54,112 nucleotides of DNA from Deltaproteobacteria bacterium ADurb.Bin207 (GTDB lineage Bacteria > Myxococcota_A > Polyangia > Polyangiales > Polyangiaceae), in NCBI GenBank assembly GCA_002070115.1, contig MWCO01000036.1, positions 1 to 54,112 on the forward strand, given 5' to 3'. Positions within the stretch are counted from its first letter, which is position 1. Each line of letters begins with the position of its first letter. A program made the position numbers and the translations under genes. Shown here piece after piece: positions 52,931 through 54,112 of this stretch. Under the pieces are notes generated by a model. The model had not been told where the DNA came from, searched no databases, and saw nothing but the letters and a program-made list of their open reading frames with translations.

Positions 52931-53141
52931 GCGATGGTAGGTAGTTGTATCTAGCGGTCGTCGGGAGAAGGAAAGGCGCGAGGAAAAATGAGGGGATGGC
53001 TCAGAGGTTGGTTGGCCCCGGGGGAGGGAGAGATAACCCCGGATTAAATAATTCAGTAATAAATTCACAATGTTATGGCGCTAATGGACGACTGCTTCTT
53101 CGGGCCTTGGCCGTGTCATTTTATGGTACATTCCATTCATC

Positions 53142-54101
53142 ATGAACGGGGCAAAGAGACTGTCGTATTCGGTGTTCTGTGCGCTGTTTCTATCGATTGC
53201 CGGTTGCAATGACGATGCGCAATCCAGCGCCGCTTCGTCGGGAGTTGGCGGCAGCGGAGGCGTGAGCGGAAGCGGCGGTGCCAGTGGTAGCGGAGGCGTG
53301 AGCGGAAGCGGCGGCGATGGAATGAGCGGCAGCAGTGGAGCCAGCGGCAGCGGTGGGGCAAGCGGCAGCGGCGGGGCAAGCGGCAGCAGTGGAGCAAGCG
53401 GCAGCGGTGGAACAAGCGGCAGCGGTGGAACAAGCGGCAGCGGTGGAGCAAGCGGCAGCAGTGGAGCAAGCGGCAGCAGTGGAGCCAGCGGTAGCGGTGG
53501 GGCCAGCGGCAGCGGTGGAACAAGTGGTAGTGGTGGAACAAGCGGCAGCGGTGGAACAAGCGGCAGCGGTGGAACAAGCGGCAGCGGTGGGGCCGGTGGG
53601 TTCTCCACCGCGCCAGGTCGACCTTTGCCCGAGCCGATCTACGGAGTCACCTCCGAAGGCGTCAGCTCCGTCAGCGCCCTTTCGGAAGCCTTGGAACGTC
53701 ACGGACGCGACGTTACCGTGCGCATCGTATTTCAAGAAGGTACGAACCCCAAAGACTACACCACGCGCGTCAATACCGTGCGTCAGCATGCCTATGTCAT
53801 GGGAGAAATCCTCGACTCCACGGGACTCGCGGGGATGACCACCCAGGCTTATCGCGCCCGAGCGAAGGTTTTTGTGGAGCAATTTGGTGATTCGATAGAT
53901 ATTTGGGAAATTGGAAACGAACTCAACGGCGAATGGGTTGGAACTCCCACGACCATCAACGCCAAGGTGCTCGCTGCCTATGAGGTCGTTCACCAGGAAT
54001 ATGCTCACCTGAACTTGCGCAGCGCCGTTACCTTAAATGCGCTTGTCAAGCACCATCCGACCAACAATCTCCGGACGGCCGCAAGCGGCCTGACGGCGTA
54101 A
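53142..54101 (+). CDS. Lipoprotein with SGSGG repeat and truncated glycosidase-like domain
   Basis: The 319-residue product begins with a lipoprotein signal (SIAGCNDD) and then a roughly 120-residue Gly/Ser/Ala/Thr linker. A domain from about residue 165 has PIYGVTSEGVSSVSALSEAL, YVMGEILDSTGL and DIWEIGNELNGEWVG. The last fits the Asn-Glu catalytic acid/base motif of clan GH-A glycosidases. After VTLN the sequence turns into ALVKHHPTNNLRTAASG and stops at 54101, far short of a full barrel. The end looks like a frameshift or insertion rather than a natural terminus, so this may be a pseudogene. Confidence 0.6.
   Translation: MNGAKRLSYSVFCALFLSIAGCNDDAQSSAASSGVGGSGGVSGSGGASGSGGVSGSGGDGMSGSSGASGSGGASGSGGASGSSGASGSGGTSGSGGTSGSGGASGSSGASGSSGASGSGGASGSGGTSGSGGTSGSGGTSGSGGTSGSGGAGGFSTAPGRPLPEPIYGVTSEGVSSVSALSEALERHGRDVTVRIVFQEGTNPKDYTTRVNTVRQHAYVMGEILDSTGLAGMTTQAYRARAKVFVEQFGDSIDIWEIGNELNGEWVGTPTTINAKVLAAYEVVHQEYAHLNLRSAVTLNALVKHHPTNNLRTAASGLTA
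53235..53606. repeat. 15-base coding repeat (SGSGG/ASGSGG array)
   Basis: Near-identical units of agcggcagcggtgga and agcggcagcagtgga are repeated some 24 times, coding for the Gly/Ser linker of the lipoprotein. The opposite strand is also open over much of the array, an artefact of the base composition. Confidence 0.85.
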
Positions 54102-54112
54102 GGGGTTTGACC

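Larger units (their letters stand above)
52724..53004. repeat. 30-base direct repeats and an inverted partial copy
   Basis: 52774-52803 and 52975-53004 share aaaaatgaggggatggctca in a 30-base repeat that differs at one position. 52724-52740 is an inverted partial copy (atcccctcattttttt). A short piece, ggctcagggg, also recurs at 52857-52866. The arrangement resembles a small non-autonomous element or nested insertions. Confidence 0.6.
52640..53141. other. 502-base repeat-rich stretch without a gene
   Basis: It holds an inverted/direct repeat family, a perfect hairpin and a CGTGAC array, each listed separately, plus an AT-rich patch at about 53041-53075 before the final gene, which may be its promoter region. 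No convincing coding frame is seen. Confidence 0.6.

Noticed and set aside
53235..53606. Looked like a CRISPR array at first sight
   Set aside because: Units are 15-base coding repeats without variable spacers and lie in frame in a lipoprotein gene.
53081..53608. Long minus-strand frame of Pro/Leu/Val repeats
   Set aside because: It is the mirror of the SGSGG repeat on the plus strand; the repeat composition keeps the opposite frame open. It has no start or domain signs.

Overview
The window looks like a chromosomal segment of a Gram-negative deltaproteobacterial-type organism, most likely Myxococcota. This is inferred from the gene style; no rRNA or tRNA gene is visible. The signs are LpxC and several outer-membrane barrels, many lipoproteins with Asp/Ala/Ser-rich or Gly/Ser-rich linkers, a bacterial Ser/Thr kinase, PAS-type sigma54 regulators, a possible MYXO-CTERM-like tail, and moderately high GC content with a few AT-rich intergenic islands.

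Layout. Positions 1-5572 (minus strand) hold a tightly overlapping envelope operon: a double FGE-fold Cys-rich lipoprotein, a TPR/beta-barrel protein, a membrane-anchored rhodanese-fold protein without the active-site Cys, a MauE/DoxX-like quinone-type membrane protein and a DsbA-like CPYC oxidoreductase. A Gly-rich lipoprotein cut by the window edge follows. Positions 5834-9562 (plus strand) hold two paralogous PAS/AAA+/Fis regulators flanking a tandem NifX/NafY-fold protein. Good sigma54-type promoter matches lie in front of the NifX-like gene, and one lies in front of the divergent envelope operon.

Positions 9635-16212 carry housekeeping and envelope genes: YqgE, a YciO/Sua5-type protein, a barrel protein, an RseP-type protease, a compact LpxC and glycogen phosphorylase. 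Positions 16463-19597 carry secreted lipoproteins and a small barrel. Positions 19746-20955 hold an isolated FliO/FliP (SctR) pair. Positions 21245-26026 hold a Gld-like ABC exporter operon (ATPase, permease, GldG-like, DUF4340), followed by an SMI1/KNR4 protein. Positions 26722-41857 carry mixed genes: an M29-like peptidase, TruA, an HtrA protease, a DUF2330-like secreted protein, SugE, PurC, a multi-PAS hybrid kinase, a POT transporter, PIN-PhoH and a lipoprotein.

Positions 41860-45962 contain the two most unusual signalling proteins: a Ser/Thr kinase fused to a diiron (ODP-type) metallo-beta-lactamase fold with its metal ligands conserved, and a PilZ-like/TM/AMIN-like protein. Positions 46.0-47.0 kb hold a four-helix-bundle (23S rRNA IVP family) gene bracketed by CGTGAC hexamer repeats. 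The same hexamer array recurs at 52.9 kb inside a patch of inverted and direct repeats. The window ends with a lipoprotein carrying a long SGSGG repeat and a truncated glycosidase-like domain.

The best candidates for an undescribed system are (1) the envelope operon with its own disulfide-relay genes, divergent from a sigma54 activator, (2) the NifX-like protein with one canonical and one degenerate bEBP, and (3) the kinase-ODP fusion. All functional links are inferences from gene order and motifs.
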